Assembly: GCF_004771275.1 (NCBI RefSeq)
Contig: NZ_RQEV01000001.1
Span: forward strand, 124,001 to 188,000
DNA from: Leptospira fluminis
GTDB lineage: Bacteria; Spirochaetota; Leptospiria; Leptospirales; Leptospiraceae
Direction: 5' to 3'
Length of the DNA stretch: 64,000 nucleotides
Position 1 is the first letter of the stretch. Each line of letters opens with the position of its first letter. Made by a program: the position numbers and the translations under genes. Shown here in pieces: positions 44,431 to 52,844 of this stretch. The notes under the pieces were generated by a model that did not search any database, was not told the DNA's origin, and worked only from the letters and a program-made list of their open reading frames with translations.

Positions 44431-45399
44431 TCAGACGGACAATGAATCGGCCTGTTCTTTGACCTTCTCCAGAAACGGTAACAACTCGTCGAGCGCCGCA
44501 GGAATCTCGTATTCGATGATATCTCCGGCGCGAATGATATCCTTTTCCTCCAATGCAACGGCCACGCTAGCGAGAGTATCGTTCAATTCGTTCGTCTTTT
44601 CCTCGAAGGATTTTCCGTCGATCAAAAGACCCGAATAATTTAATCCCGGAAGTTTTTGGCGAAGAGTGATAAACGAAGTTAACAAAACGTTGATTTGGGA
44701 AACGGACTGGGTGAGAAGGTGGGTCGCCACCTCGTCCCTGCCTGCCTGGTAGTTTTCGTTCACTTTTATGAAACTCTGTTTCAGGGCCGGAACCGCTTTG
44801 ATAAAGGTATCCAATATCTCCCGCAAAGTGGGAAGATCCAAATCCAGCACGGAAGCTCTCGCGATCAGATCCATCGTGAATAATTTAAGATCCCGTAAGT
44901 GTTCCAAAAACTCCTCGATCGCGCCGATACCGTCCAATTTGGAAGACCTTTGCCTGAGAGCCGCCAGAACTTCCTCCACGTTATTCCCTGTGCCCATCGG
45001 TTTGATCTGATCGTATCGTAATTTCAGCATCCTGCCCGCCGAGCGAAGTAAGGAGTCGATCCAGTTGACTCCGTCGGACAACTCCTTGGATTCCTTTTCC
45101 GTAAGACTGTCCCGTCCCAACAGAGTCGTTCCAACTTTATCCACATAGGCGTCCAATTCGTTTAATGAGCTGAGTAGAATATCCAACTCTTCTCCGACGT
45201 AAAATTCCATTTTGGAGGCGGAATCTATCGATTTGCTCTTCATCGTATCGGAGCGGAACTCTTCTCCGTCCACAATGCATGACAAAAGAAATTTACCGTT
45301 CGATTCGACCCAGCGACCGACGGCGTCGAAAACCTCGCCGAGATTCTTTTCGTTTTCGATTGCGCTTTCTAGCCTTTGTTCGTTTACGAATATTTCCAC
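44431..45399 (-). CDS. Helical protein linked to fliD
   Basis: 322 residues from GTG at 45399 with AGGAG upstream. The protein is mostly alpha-helical and acidic, without signal or membrane spans, and has no recognised family. It starts 29 bases after the fliD stop. Cotranscription with fliD is likely, which suggests a flagellar role such as a chaperone or assembly factor; this is inference. The 3' end is close to the phosphatase gene, which is convergent. Confidence 0.7.
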   Translation of the reverse strand: MEIFVNEQRLESAIENEKNLGEVFDAVGRWVESNGKFLLSCIVDGEEFRSDTMKSKSIDSASKMEFYVGEELDILLSSLNELDAYVDKVGTTLLGRDSLTEKESKELSDGVNWIDSLLRSAGRMLKLRYDQIKPMGTGNNVEEVLAALRQRSSKLDGIGAIEEFLEHLRDLKLFTMDLIARASVLDLDLPTLREILDTFIKAVPALKQSFIKVNENYQAGRDEVATHLLTQSVSQINVLLTSFITLRQKLPGLNYSGLLIDGKSFEEKTNELNDTLASVAVALEEKDIIRAGDIIEYEIPAALDELLPFLEKVKEQADSLSV

Positions 45400-45428
45400 G
45401 GTTACTCCTCCGTTTCTATTATAAGTAC

Positions 45429-47369
45429 TTACTTTCCGTCATCTCCGCCTTGAACCCTGGAAAGATTGTTGTTCAAGTACGAACCTACCGCTTTATTTTT
45501 TCCCACTCCCTGCTCCATGTACAGGAATTTTTCCTTCAGCTTCTTTTCATAACTGGATAAGTGGGATTCGTAATTCTTTATTTTCTTATTGTTATCGGCG
45601 AACTGTTCTTCCAATAATTTGATCTTACTGGTAACGAGACCGCCAGCAAACTGCGTGTACGGCTTCAAATGTTCGACTAGATTGACTCCGACACCCGTAT
45701 CCATTCTGGAGTCCGAGTTGGTGTCCTGAGCGAAAAGATGTCGGACCGCGTCCGGGTTCTCCGAAAGTTTTCGGGAGAGCTTTTGTTCGTCCAACTGAAG
45801 ATACCCTTCCTGGATATCCGCCCATTTGCTTCCGACCGTACCCGTCGATACTCCGATATCGGACAGCATCCGAATTTCGGAATCACCTAACGGAGCAAAG
45901 GAAGTCGTCGTTACGGTTTTCATTCCCGCAAGCAATCTTACGATCGAATGTTCTCCGGCGAGCAGCCCGGTTTTAGTTTTTCCTTCCCAAAAGGAACGGC
46001 TGATATCCGGATCCTCGTTCTTACCGTCGGACATACCGCTTTCGCGATCCACGGCCGTCGCTTCTTTGGAATATTTTAAAACATTATTATATGCTTCTAT
46101 GAAGCCCTTGATCATCTTGATTCCTTTCTCGGAATCCACTTTGACATCGACCAGGACCGGACCTTCGCTTTTTTTGTGCAAATGTAAATTGATTCCGTCC
46201 AATACGTCCGTCAGTCCCTCGTTTTTCGGTCGAGTGACTTCTATACCGTCCACCGTAAACAGAGCGTCTTTTGCTTCTACTACGGTCTTTGCGGGTTTAG
46301 CGCCTTTGAATTCGCCCGGAACCACGAGCCGGAAATCGGACAATTCCTTTTCCTTTCCGCTTTGGTTCACCACTATGATCTCGCGGATTTTCTTCCCGTC
46401 CAAGGAAGCCTTAAGCGTCAGCTTGAGACGTCCTTCCTTATGCGTAGCAGCTTCCAGAAAAACCTTTTCCTGCTCGTCCATTTCGTAAATGACCCCGAGA
46501 GAAATCGTCTCCCCCTCCGCCAGCGGCTCGGAAAGAAGGGCCTCCACGCGAAGACCCTTTTTTGCTTCCTGCGATTCCGTATGAAATTGAAACGCCTGTT
46601 TGGAGGGGATTTTTAGTTTAGTAGGTTCTTTGCCGTTCGGGTCCGCAATGAGAATCGGCTTCGCATCCTTTTCCATGGAATACTTTTCGGGCTGAAACGC
46701 TTTCGCCTGCGTGGCTTCCAATACGATCGGAAACGTTTTAGGAGGATCTTGAGGATACATTTCCCCCACCAATCCTGCCGCCTTCAGGACTCCGTTAGGA
46801 TCGTCGAATTTGAGAAGGTTCTCTTTTCCGGATTGGGACGCGGTCAGAGTCAGGACCGTTTTGTTCTGATCCACTTTAACTAAGGAAGGCTGGGCCAATC
46901 CTGCGGCCGCAGTCCGGATCATAAGGGAAAGTTCCCGAACCGTTCCCCCCGTAAAATCGATTTCCTTTTCGTTTTCTCCTGAAAGAATTTTAAACGAACC
47001 CGCCGGAATCTTTCGCTCAGTATCGATAGGATCGCTGGAAACCTGGTGGAAGGTGGCCAACTCCTTGATTTCGATTTTTCTTTTGGCGCTCGTAGCGGAG
47101 CGGGAAGCGTCTCCGGAGATCGTACCCTCCGGTTCGGAAACCACGGACTTCGTGGCAAAGGGAGCGGTAAAGGATGTGATTTCCCTGGTTTTATTTTGTA
47201 GTTCGGTGGTTAAGATTTTCAGATCGTTCCAGGCTTTTACCTGAGCTTTATTATAATTATTTTGCCTCTCCAAACGACGGATCGGCTTGGCTTCCAATTC
47301 CACCAGCTTCTTTACGATCTGATTCGTGTCCTGTCCGGAGCTGAGTCCAGGAATGGTAAACGCAGGCAT
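45429..47369 (-). CDS. fliD: Flagellar hook-associated protein 2 (filament cap)
   Basis: 646 residues, within the range for FliD. N-terminal helix FTIPGLSSGQDTNQIVKKLV and the motif LEAKPIRRLERQNNYNKAQV are hallmark; the C-terminal region STGTVGSKWADIQEGYLQLD, with EQKLSRKLSENPDAVRHLFA, is the FliD_C domain, followed by a coiled coil. FliD caps the growing filament, which in spirochaetes lies in the periplasm. A good GGAGG precedes the ATG. Confidence 0.95.
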   Translation of the reverse strand: MPAFTIPGLSSGQDTNQIVKKLVELEAKPIRRLERQNNYNKAQVKAWNDLKILTTELQNKTREITSFTAPFATKSVVSEPEGTISGDASRSATSAKRKIEIKELATFHQVSSDPIDTERKIPAGSFKILSGENEKEIDFTGGTVRELSLMIRTAAAGLAQPSLVKVDQNKTVLTLTASQSGKENLLKFDDPNGVLKAAGLVGEMYPQDPPKTFPIVLEATQAKAFQPEKYSMEKDAKPILIADPNGKEPTKLKIPSKQAFQFHTESQEAKKGLRVEALLSEPLAEGETISLGVIYEMDEQEKVFLEAATHKEGRLKLTLKASLDGKKIREIIVVNQSGKEKELSDFRLVVPGEFKGAKPAKTVVEAKDALFTVDGIEVTRPKNEGLTDVLDGINLHLHKKSEGPVLVDVKVDSEKGIKMIKGFIEAYNNVLKYSKEATAVDRESGMSDGKNEDPDISRSFWEGKTKTGLLAGEHSIVRLLAGMKTVTTTSFAPLGDSEIRMLSDIGVSTGTVGSKWADIQEGYLQLDEQKLSRKLSENPDAVRHLFAQDTNSDSRMDTGVGVNLVEHLKPYTQFAGGLVTSKIKLLEEQFADNNKKIKNYESHLSSYEKKLKEKFLYMEQGVGKNKAVGSYLNNNLSRVQGGDDGK

Positions 47370-47387
47370 GGTCCCCTCCCAGTATAC

Positions 47388-47414
47388 CCATCGGCCGTTT
47401 CGGAAAAAGCATAA
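47388..47414 (-). promoter_or_regulatory. Candidate sigma-28 promoter of fliD
   Basis: On the minus strand TTATGCTT and GCCGATGG are separated by 11 bases. The -10 matches the flagellar sigma-28 consensus GCCGATAA at six of eight positions, the -35 (TAAAGTTT) at five of eight. The position 19 bases upstream of the fliD ATG is plausible. Based on consensus match only. Confidence 0.4.
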
Positions 47415-47506
47415 GTCTTAAGAAGGGGATTTTTCGGATCCGTTCTAAGTTTCGCCGTTTCTAAACTTCGTCCAAGGATAGAGACATAAGGAAGGACCTC
47501 GTCCGG

Positions 47507-48040
47507 TTAAAGGATCGAAATCGTATACGTGATCGTCGTTGCAGCCGGGACGATGACCTGATAACACCTATAGTTTCCCGAAGCTGTCATCACCGAGGAA
47601 TTGGAATACGGTGCTTGCGAATGATATACGTCGAAATTCGACATCATGCCCAAGTTCGCAGGTTGGATAGAAACTCCTTGTTTTCCTATATTCAACTCTC
47701 CACCGGAACTCCCGGAAGGATTCGAACTGAAACTGACGGAATCCGAACTTCCTCCGCCTTGGTACAGGAAGTACAGCACCAAGGAACTTGCCATGCCGTA
47801 ATATCCTCCCGAAGGACCGGAAACCGTCGCAGTTACGGGGGAACCTTTTACCAGATTGGTTTGGGAATCGCAAGGTCCTGACGAAAACGGAGATTGCCCC
47901 GCGGATAAGGCGACCGCAATCAAAGAACCTGGATCGGTTTTTTGGCTACCGGAATTGGAACAGCCCAAAGCGGGAAAAAACACGGCAAACAGAAGAAGAA
48001 AAAGAGGGAACGTTATGGTTGGAAAAATCCGAGTTTTCAT
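47507..48040 (-). CDS. Predicted lipoprotein, Ser/Gly-rich
   Basis: 177 residues. The signal MKTRIFPTITFPLFLLLFAV ends FFPALGC with the lipidated Cys27. The mature part is rich in Ser, Gly and Tyr (FLYQGGGSSDSVSFSSNPSG), as in beta-structured surface-exposed proteins, with cysteines at PCDSQ and YRCYQ. No family recognised. Single gene. Confidence 0.7.
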   Translation of the reverse strand: MKTRIFPTITFPLFLLLFAVFFPALGCSNSGSQKTDPGSLIAVALSAGQSPFSSGPCDSQTNLVKGSPVTATVSGPSGGYYGMASSLVLYFLYQGGGSSDSVSFSSNPSGSSGGELNIGKQGVSIQPANLGMMSNFDVYHSQAPYSNSSVMTASGNYRCYQVIVPAATTITYTISIL

Positions 48041-48219
48041 ACGGTTCAGCTCCTGGTCAGAAAGCCTCTCCGATTTTCCCGCCTAAGCGTGGATAGGAGA
48101 ACCTTCTCAGACCGAACCTGAATCTTAGACGTTTTTAGGAAAGAAATCCGAGAAACGTCCGTTCCCCTTTTCGTATCCTTGGTTCCTACTCTCTAGGATT
48201 CCAAAATCGAATTTCCTTC

Positions 48220-48867
48220 TTACGGTTTTATACTTACGTTCTCGAATCGAATTTGGAACGTTCCTCCGGGACCCTTTCTCTGCAAAGAGAGAGGGATCCC
48301 CGAAAAGACGGAATATCCTTCCCAAGTCGTCCCGCGGGTCGGTTCCTCCGATGCGGATTTATGATAGGTCCAATAACGAATTTTGTATTCCGAATCGTAA
48401 TACACTTTGTACATATCGCCAGGAGTAAAACCGCCTTCGGCAGGGTACTTCACTGACAATCTCCGCAACGGACCGGATCCGTCCGGTCTGGGTTGGGCGC
48501 CGTCATAAGATAGCAAAACGCCTTTGTCCCAGAGCAAATGGAACGGAAACAATAACCAGTAACTGTCGTTGATGAACTTGGCTTCCGTTTCCTGATCCGA
48601 TTCCTGCAAGCGGCTTCTATCGTACTTGATTTCCTTTTCCCCTTCCGTAAATTTCACTTCCGCGGTTTTGGGAAACCAGATCCAACTCCTTCGCACCAAT
48701 TCCTTTTCGGGAGTCGAAACGACGAAAGTAAATCCGATCTCCTGGACTTTTTCGAAATTAGCTCCTCCGTGCGCCGCGAAAATTTTCTTGGCTACGCTCT
48801 CGGGAGGAACCGAGCAGGTCCAAAAGAAAAAGCAGATGGATGCCAAAATCGCCGAGAATTTCATCAT
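48220..48867 (-). CDS. Predicted lipoprotein, DUF6503-like
   Basis: 215 residues. MMKFSAILASICFFFWTC is a lipoprotein signal (Cys18). The mature sequence begins SVPPESVAKKIFAAHGGANF and has beta strands typical of a LolA-like fold (GFTFVVSTPEKELVRRSWIW, AEVKFTEGEKEIKYDRS, ARFINDSYWLLFP-type), which recalls the DUF6503 lipoproteins; tentative. The ATG overlaps the acyl-CoA dehydrogenase stop (ATGA), so the two are cotranscribed. Confidence 0.7.
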   Translation of the reverse strand: MMKFSAILASICFFFWTCSVPPESVAKKIFAAHGGANFEKVQEIGFTFVVSTPEKELVRRSWIWFPKTAEVKFTEGEKEIKYDRSRLQESDQETEAKFINDSYWLLFPFHLLWDKGVLLSYDGAQPRPDGSGPLRRLSVKYPAEGGFTPGDMYKVYYDSEYKIRYWTYHKSASEEPTRGTTWEGYSVFSGIPLSLQRKGPGGTFQIRFENVSIKP

Positions 48868-50624
48868 GCTACCCTAGCCGAGGAAACCTTGGCGTGCAGC
48901 TTAGCTTTTAGACCTTCCACGAAGGCGAGACTGTCCAACAAGTATTCCTCCACATGAGCGATCCTCTCGGACCGCAATTCGTCCGGAGTACGAAGAACGG
49001 ATTTATAAAAGAGAATTCCCGAAAGCAATCGCGCCGTAGCCCAGACGGTTTCGTCGGCGATCTCCTCCCGATCTTCGGAAGAGGGAAGTTCTTTATACAA
49101 ACCTAATATTTCCTTGTAGGATTCCCAAACGTTTTCCAAAGTTCCGGGTTCTTCTCCGGCGAAATGGTTCCATTCGTTCTCGATATATTCCCTTAAGAAA
49201 CCGTGAGGAGCCATTCCCGTGACGATCCCGCCGATGGCGGCGTTGACCTGGATCTGGGAAGTTCCGTCGTAGATGGTCGTTATCCTGGAATCCCGATAAA
49301 TCCTGGACACGTCGTAATCCTCGGTAAACCCTGCCCCTCCGTGAAGTTGCACCGCATCTCCTGCGATTTTTACGCAAGTTTCCGAACAATAGAATTTGGA
49401 AATCGGAGTCAGCAGTCCCGCCAAACGCTCCCAATATTTTAACACCACGTCCGATTTCAGATCCCGGTCTGTGGCACCTTTTTCCCTAAGATGGTCCCCC
49501 CGGAAATAATAGAGATCCATACTCCTCGCGCATTCCATCACCAGGCAACGCATCGCCATGGTTTCCCTTTCCATTCTCCGGAGAATCTTGCGCACGGCGG
49601 GAATTTCCGCGATCGGTTTGCCGAATTGTATCCTTTCGGACGCGTATTTTTGCGTTTCGGATAACGCGGCCTGGGCGATTCCGACTCCTTGTTGGGCGAT
49701 TCCGACGCGTGCCCCGTTCAACATACCCATCGTATGCTTGATCAGTCCGTGCCCTTCTTCTCCGATCAGAATCCCGGGTGTATTCTCAAGGACGATTTCG
49801 CAGGTCGGCGAACAATGGAGTCCCATTTTCTTTTCGATTCCGGCTACCTGCACGTCCTTGGACTGGACGAGAAAAAAGGAAAGACCTCTCGCTCCGCTTC
49901 CGGGATTTCCGGTCCGAGCCAATAATAATAGAATCGCGGGGATTTCTCCCGTTCCGCAACCGTGGGTGATGAAACGTTTCGTTCCGTTCAATAGATATCG
50001 GTTCCCTTCCTGGCGTACAGCTTTGGTTCTTAAGCCCGGAAGATCGGAGCCGTGGTCCGGTTCGGTTAATCCCATCGCACAAGCGAATTCTCCCGCAGCC
50101 AAACGAGGGAGCCATTCCTCTTTCAGTTCTTCGCTACCGTTCTTCTCTATGATCTCCGCAAGATTCACGCATCCGATAGCAACGCAAACGGAAGCGTCCA
50201 CCCTATACAGTATCTCTCCGAAAAACGCGCGCACCGTCCATGGAATCCCCAAACCGCCGTATTTACGGGAGAAACCGGTGGGCTGCAGTCCCGCGTCGCG
50301 AGCTTTGCGAACGATTTCCAACATCTTTTCCGGAAAGACTACCTTACCTTTATCGAATTTCAATCCGATCTTGTCCAGATCGGCCACATACGGTGCGATT
50401 TCCTTACCTGCGAATTCCCCGACCGAATCCAATAGAGTTTCATAATATTCTATCGTTTCTTCATAAGACGAAGGTGCCGTGGAATAGCGTTCGTCTCCCG
50501 ACTTATATTTTTCCGCATCCGCAAAGCCGTTTTCGTATGCGTCGACGATTTCCTTCCAGGAGATGATATGATCGAAATGTAATCTAAGATCGGGAACGTC
50601 GTTGAAATAGTTGTTTTGGAGCAT
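48864..50624 (-). CDS. Long-form acyl-CoA dehydrogenase
   Basis: 586 residues, the length of the C-terminally extended family (DmdC/FadE-like). The FAD-binding strand FACAMGLTEPDHGSDLPGLR and the following NGTKRFITHGCGTG are present, and the catalytic base region is DYDVSRIYRDSRITTIYDGT. The extension, about 120 residues from PHGFLREYIENEW, is helical. It oxidises an acyl-CoA, consistent with the reliance of Leptospira on beta-oxidation of fatty acids; chain length cannot be told. The upstream gap (50625-50801) has no gene. Confidence 0.92.
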   Translation of the reverse strand: MLQNNYFNDVPDLRLHFDHIISWKEIVDAYENGFADAEKYKSGDERYSTAPSSYEETIEYYETLLDSVGEFAGKEIAPYVADLDKIGLKFDKGKVVFPEKMLEIVRKARDAGLQPTGFSRKYGGLGIPWTVRAFFGEILYRVDASVCVAIGCVNLAEIIEKNGSEELKEEWLPRLAAGEFACAMGLTEPDHGSDLPGLRTKAVRQEGNRYLLNGTKRFITHGCGTGEIPAILLLLARTGNPGSGARGLSFFLVQSKDVQVAGIEKKMGLHCSPTCEIVLENTPGILIGEEGHGLIKHTMGMLNGARVGIAQQGVGIAQAALSETQKYASERIQFGKPIAEIPAVRKILRRMERETMAMRCLVMECARSMDLYYFRGDHLREKGATDRDLKSDVVLKYWERLAGLLTPISKFYCSETCVKIAGDAVQLHGGAGFTEDYDVSRIYRDSRITTIYDGTSQIQVNAAIGGIVTGMAPHGFLREYIENEWNHFAGEEPGTLENVWESYKEILGLYKELPSSEDREEIADETVWATARLLSGILFYKSVLRTPDELRSERIAHVEEYLLDSLAFVEGLKAKLHAKVSSARVA

Positions 50625-50801
50625 AGTAAGGTCCTTGGATAAATGAGTATGCTTCGTTTTTGGAAGCGGTCAATCCGTTTTCCGAAAACCGAAAATACCG
50701 ACCTTCTCGAACGAATTTTAACGAGCGTTCGAGCAAACCGAAAAATGCTTTGAATCTCCAACTAACGAAAGGAAGGAATCTTCTTTCGATCGCAAAAGGT
50801 A

Positions 50802-51599
50802 CTATTTTACGTGCTGGTGGTCGTGCAAATGCCTTTCGCAATACTCCTGATCCGTACAATCCACGCAATATCTGAAATCCATTTGAGGATCGTCCTTTTC
50901 GGTAATTCCGCAGATATGGCATTTATGCACCGTCGGAGAGGAATCCTTTGTCGAGGGGGACTTGATTTGGGTTCGTACGTTTCCTCTTAAGTCCTTCCAG
51001 ATATCCTTTCCGTAAAATAGGAAAAGATTGGATAAACCCACCAATATGCCTAGGAGCGGAAACACGGAACCCGCCGCCATCGAATAGGAAATCCTGGTGT
51101 AGAGCATGATCCCTGCCACGAAAAACCCGAGCCATTTGATACGCACAGGAACCACGAAAAAAAGAAAGATCTGCATGTCGGGAAAGCGGTATGCGACCGC
51201 CAAAAAAAGACATTCGTAAAATAGGCTCGAGTCCACTGCCAAAGGCACATACAGGGAAAAGATCGCTCCGGCGGTAATTTGAACCGCCCCTAACCATAGA
51301 TACATATTGAATTTGGGAACGCCCAAATCCTCTTCCAGAATCCTTCCCATAAAAAAGAAAACATACACGTAAAACAAAAGGCCGATCCAGGGATTTCCGA
51401 AAAAACTCGAATGCACTTTGAACACATAGAGTGCGATGCTGGCCCAGTCCCTTTCCTTTAAGGTTGCAGGAGTGATATCCCCGAATGCGGGATCAAAAAG
51501 AAGGGAATAAGCGCTGACGATTGCGGTAACGGCGGCAAAATAACCGGATAAGTTTTCGATATGGAAATTCTGGGAAAAGTTATTCAAAAAACGTTTCAA
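50802..51599 (-). CDS. Rhomboid-like pseudoprotease with zinc-binding tail
   Basis: 265 residues with about six spans in the rhomboid/Derlin arrangement. The catalytic GxSG is absent (the equivalent loop is PLAVDSSLFYECLFLAVAY) and no HxxGxxxG helix is found, so it is probably inactive. The sequence FLAVAYRFPDMQIFLFF with PVRIKWLGF is typical of this group. The cytosolic C-terminal tail has CHICGITEK, CVDCTDQEYC and HLHDHQH, a zinc ribbon. The function may be membrane protein quality control, as in Derlins; inference. Confidence 0.75.
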   Translation of the reverse strand: MKRFLNNFSQNFHIENLSGYFAAVTAIVSAYSLLFDPAFGDITPATLKERDWASIALYVFKVHSSFFGNPWIGLLFYVYVFFFMGRILEEDLGVPKFNMYLWLGAVQITAGAIFSLYVPLAVDSSLFYECLFLAVAYRFPDMQIFLFFVVPVRIKWLGFFVAGIMLYTRISYSMAAGSVFPLLGILVGLSNLFLFYGKDIWKDLRGNVRTQIKSPSTKDSSPTVHKCHICGITEKDDPQMDFRYCVDCTDQEYCERHLHDHQHVK

Positions 51600-51842
51600 G
51601 GGAAAACGGAAGTCCTTTGGTAGAATGTTCTGGTATAAAAGAAAGGGATCTCGCGATCTTACGTTTCATCTTTTCGAACGCCTCGCACGGATAGTCAACC
51701 AATTAAACCGTAAATCAGAAGACGGGAACATTCCCGAGACGGAGGCTTCGAGCATGAGTTTGCGTACGTTTTACGCAGTAAATAAATTCCTAAATTCGAA
51801 ATTTTTTGACCTCCCAGGGAACGATCCGGGGTCTAAGTTCAA

Positions 51843-52190
51843 ATGTTCCCCAGGATCATAATAGCGACCTTTATCCTGAGCTTGGCAATGCAACCAGGCC
51901 CTGTCGCCGCGTCCACGGGAACCGACACGACTTTCCAATCCTTCAAAAACAAAAAGGAGACTTCCGAAACCTCACCTCTAGCGCATATAGAAAATATCAT
52001 AAAGTTAGACCTACCGGCGATCTCGGCTTCAGAGCCGAATTTCCGTCTTTCCGAAATTTCTCTCCAAACGATTCGAAATCATTATACCCACCTTCGATCG
52101 ATCAAGAAAACCTTCGAAAAGTCCGTCCTATCTCCGACGCTTTATTCCAACTTCTTTTTTCCTTTAAGTACGATTCGACTACTCAATTAG
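51843..52190 (+). CDS. Possible exported small protein
   Basis: 115 residues. MFPRIIIATFILSLAMQPGP looks like a signal peptide with a cleavage site near VAAS, and the mature part is Ser/Thr-rich. There is no good ribosome site and no recognised family, so it may not be real. It lies 57 bases before the DUF3347-like gene. The 243 bases upstream (51600-51842) hold nothing I can support. Confidence 0.4.
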   Translation: MFPRIIIATFILSLAMQPGPVAASTGTDTTFQSFKNKKETSETSPLAHIENIIKLDLPAISASEPNFRLSEISLQTIRNHYTHLRSIKKTFEKSVLSPTLYSNFFFPLSTIRLLN

Positions 52191-52247
52191 AGCGCTTTTC
52201 CCCTATTTCCCTTTCGATCATCGAAGACCCTTTAGGAGGAATCATAT

Positions 52248-52688
52248 ATGCGCAACGTATTCGCTTATTTAGCCGCAGCATCCATAGTAGCCGCTTCCGC
52301 CGTACCGGTAGTGGAGGAAAATTTTGAAGAGAAGCTTTTCGAAAGATTGAGCCGATTTCATGAGGAACTTCTTTCCAGCGAGGAAAGAAAAGGCAACGCA
52401 AGAGGTCTGGCGTCGTTGGTCCGCGAATCGAAGAGAACCTTCCCGGAAACGAGGGTATTATATGCGAAAGCTCTTACCTTCGCGGAACTCTTGGAAAAAG
52501 CGATCACGAGAAAGGACCAGGAATTTTTATACGGCGAACTTACGTTCGCGTTACAAAGCCTGGCTCCGAAATACGGTCTGCACGCTTTTTACTGCCCGTT
52601 GACCCAAAAAACCTGGATCGCAAAAACCGAGACAGTCCGCAATCCGTATCTTCCCGAAATGAGAGAATCGGGAAAGAGAGTCAACTGA
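52248..52688 (+). CDS. Exported DUF3347-like protein
   Basis: 146 residues; AGGAGG is well placed before the ATG. A short signal MRNVFAYLAAASIVAASAVP is followed by a helical domain and a tail HAFYCPLTQKTWIAKTETVR, NPYLPEMRESGK. This matches the C-terminal pattern of DUF3347 and related copper-binding proteins (HCPMAFxxxGxxWLQxxxxI-NPYFG-M-xCG), with the final Cys-Gly changed to Ser-Gly. The role may be periplasmic metal sensing or handling; tentative. Confidence 0.65.
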   Translation: MRNVFAYLAAASIVAASAVPVVEENFEEKLFERLSRFHEELLSSEERKGNARGLASLVRESKRTFPETRVLYAKALTFAELLEKAITRKDQEFLYGELTFALQSLAPKYGLHAFYCPLTQKTWIAKTETVRNPYLPEMRESGKRVN

Positions 52689-52844
52689 TTCGGACCGTTC
52701 GCGCGACCTTGCCTGGCTCGCGCCTTTCTCTTTCTAAGTCGACGCCGGTCTTTAGTCTCATTTAAGGAGCCAAAGACCGGTTGCGGAAGGCGACTTGACG
52801 CCCAAACAGGTACTTCTAAACCAAGAAGAAAGAAGGAACCCGTC

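Noticed and set aside
44403..44439. Weak inverted repeat TCCGTC...GACGGA between the second phosphatase and the fliD-linked gene as a terminator
   Set aside because: Six-base arms with a 25-base loop and a T-run within the loop rather than after the stem do not make a convincing terminator.
49558..50445. Long antisense ORF (295 codons) opposite the acyl-CoA dehydrogenase gene
   Set aside because: It is the reverse of a well-recognised enzyme gene, has no ribosome site, and its translation resembles no family; typical antisense shadow at this base composition.
51625..51861. 78-codon ORF in the gap before the 51843 gene
   Set aside because: No ribosome site, no signal peptide and no family resemblance; the gap appears non-coding.
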